A stretch of DNA of 64,000 nt from assembly GCA_025351385.1 (NCBI GenBank), contig JANXWA010000024.1:144584-208583 (forward strand), read 5' to 3'. Source of the stretch: Acidimicrobiales bacterium (lineage in GTDB: Bacteria > Actinomycetota > Acidimicrobiia > Acidimicrobiales > RAAP-2). The first letter of the stretch is position 1; every line of letters begins with the position of its first letter. The position numbers and the translations under genes were made by a program. The notes below the pieces were generated by a model. That model saw nothing but the letters and a program-made list of their open reading frames with translations, had not been told where the DNA came from and did no database searches. Shown here piece by piece: positions 63,791 to 64,000 of the stretch.

Positions 63791-64000
63791 AAGCTACAAA
63801 GAGTCAACGGTGGATGCCTTGGCGTCTAAAGCCGAAGAAGGACGTGGGCGACTGCGATAAACCATGGGGAGCTGTCTACCAAGCATTGATCCATGGGTGT
63901 CCGAATAGGAAAACCTTGCACCCGTTATGGGGTGTAACTCCCGCCTGAATATATAGGGCGGGTAGAGGGAACCGGGTGAATTGAAACATCTCAGTAACCC
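63791..64000 (+). rRNA. rrl: 23S ribosomal RNA, 5' part
   Basis: The 5' domain starts AAGCTACAAAGAGTC and contains the conserved ACGGTGGATGCCTTGGC and CGATAAACCATGGGGAGC-type segment, GTGTCCGAATAGG and the end CATCTCAGTAACCC. The gene continues past the right edge of the window. The exact 5' end is estimated. Confidence 0.95.

Overview
The window is a high-GC, gene-dense segment of an actinobacterial chromosome. The 16S rRNA gene, the unmodified-type EF-P, the integration host factor (mihF) beside gmk, the PriA without helicase motifs and the gene order aro-efp-nusB / pyr-mihF-gmk-rpoZ-coaBC-metK-priA all point to Actinobacteria. The 16S sequence looks most like the class Acidimicrobiia; this assignment is by eye and no tree was built. 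No insertion sequence, prophage, CRISPR array or tRNA gene was seen.

Layout. 1-5.8 kb: menH (cut by the window edge) and menD diverge, then ccdA, tyrS and small unknowns. 5.8-10.7 kb: nfuA, the shikimate cluster aroC-aroK-aroB-aroQ, efp, nusB. 10.8-21.3 kb: a respiratory block with a membrane-SCO fusion, a cupredoxin, cytochrome oxidase subunits II, I and III, a 38-residue membrane peptide, two CtaG proteins, a second SCO protein and two paralogous small membrane proteins. 21.3-30.4 kb: pyrR-pyrB-pyrC-carA-carB-pyrD-pyrF behind a PyrR-type RNA motif. 30.4-37.2 kb: mihF, gmk, rpoZ, coaBC, metK, priA, def, fmt. 37.2-40.9 kb: rpe, ribD, ribBA, ribH and a small cold-shock-domain protein. 40.9-44.4 kb: two secreted repeat proteins facing an OmpR-type two-component system. 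44.4-52.2 kb: a DUF1844-like gene, infC-rpmI-rplT, an rRNA methyltransferase, pheS-pheT, an acyl-ACP thioesterase and an EamA transporter. 52.2-58.0 kb: argC-B-F-R-G-H. 58.1-61.5 kb: a nuclease-helicase fusion. 61.5-64.0 kb: an rRNA operon (16S, spacer without tRNAs, start of 23S).

Two things tie the window together. First, most operons run as start/stop overlaps (ATGA, GTGA), so translation is coupled. Second, twelve transcription units have a TANNNT -10 hexamer exactly six bases before an ATG or GTG, which predicts leaderless mRNAs starting on the start codon. One of these drives a five-codon minicistron whose stop overlaps the response-regulator start.

The least explained parts are: the secreted repeat proteins with near-identical promoters carrying two TGTGA repeats 22 bp apart, next to the two-component system; a heme-copper oxidase subunit I that keeps its metal ligands but lacks the usual D- and K-channel residues; and the cupredoxin beside it with a CuA motif lacking its histidine. 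Several operons lack a member often found there (argJ, argD, riboflavin synthase, pyrK, rsmB); those genes may lie elsewhere.
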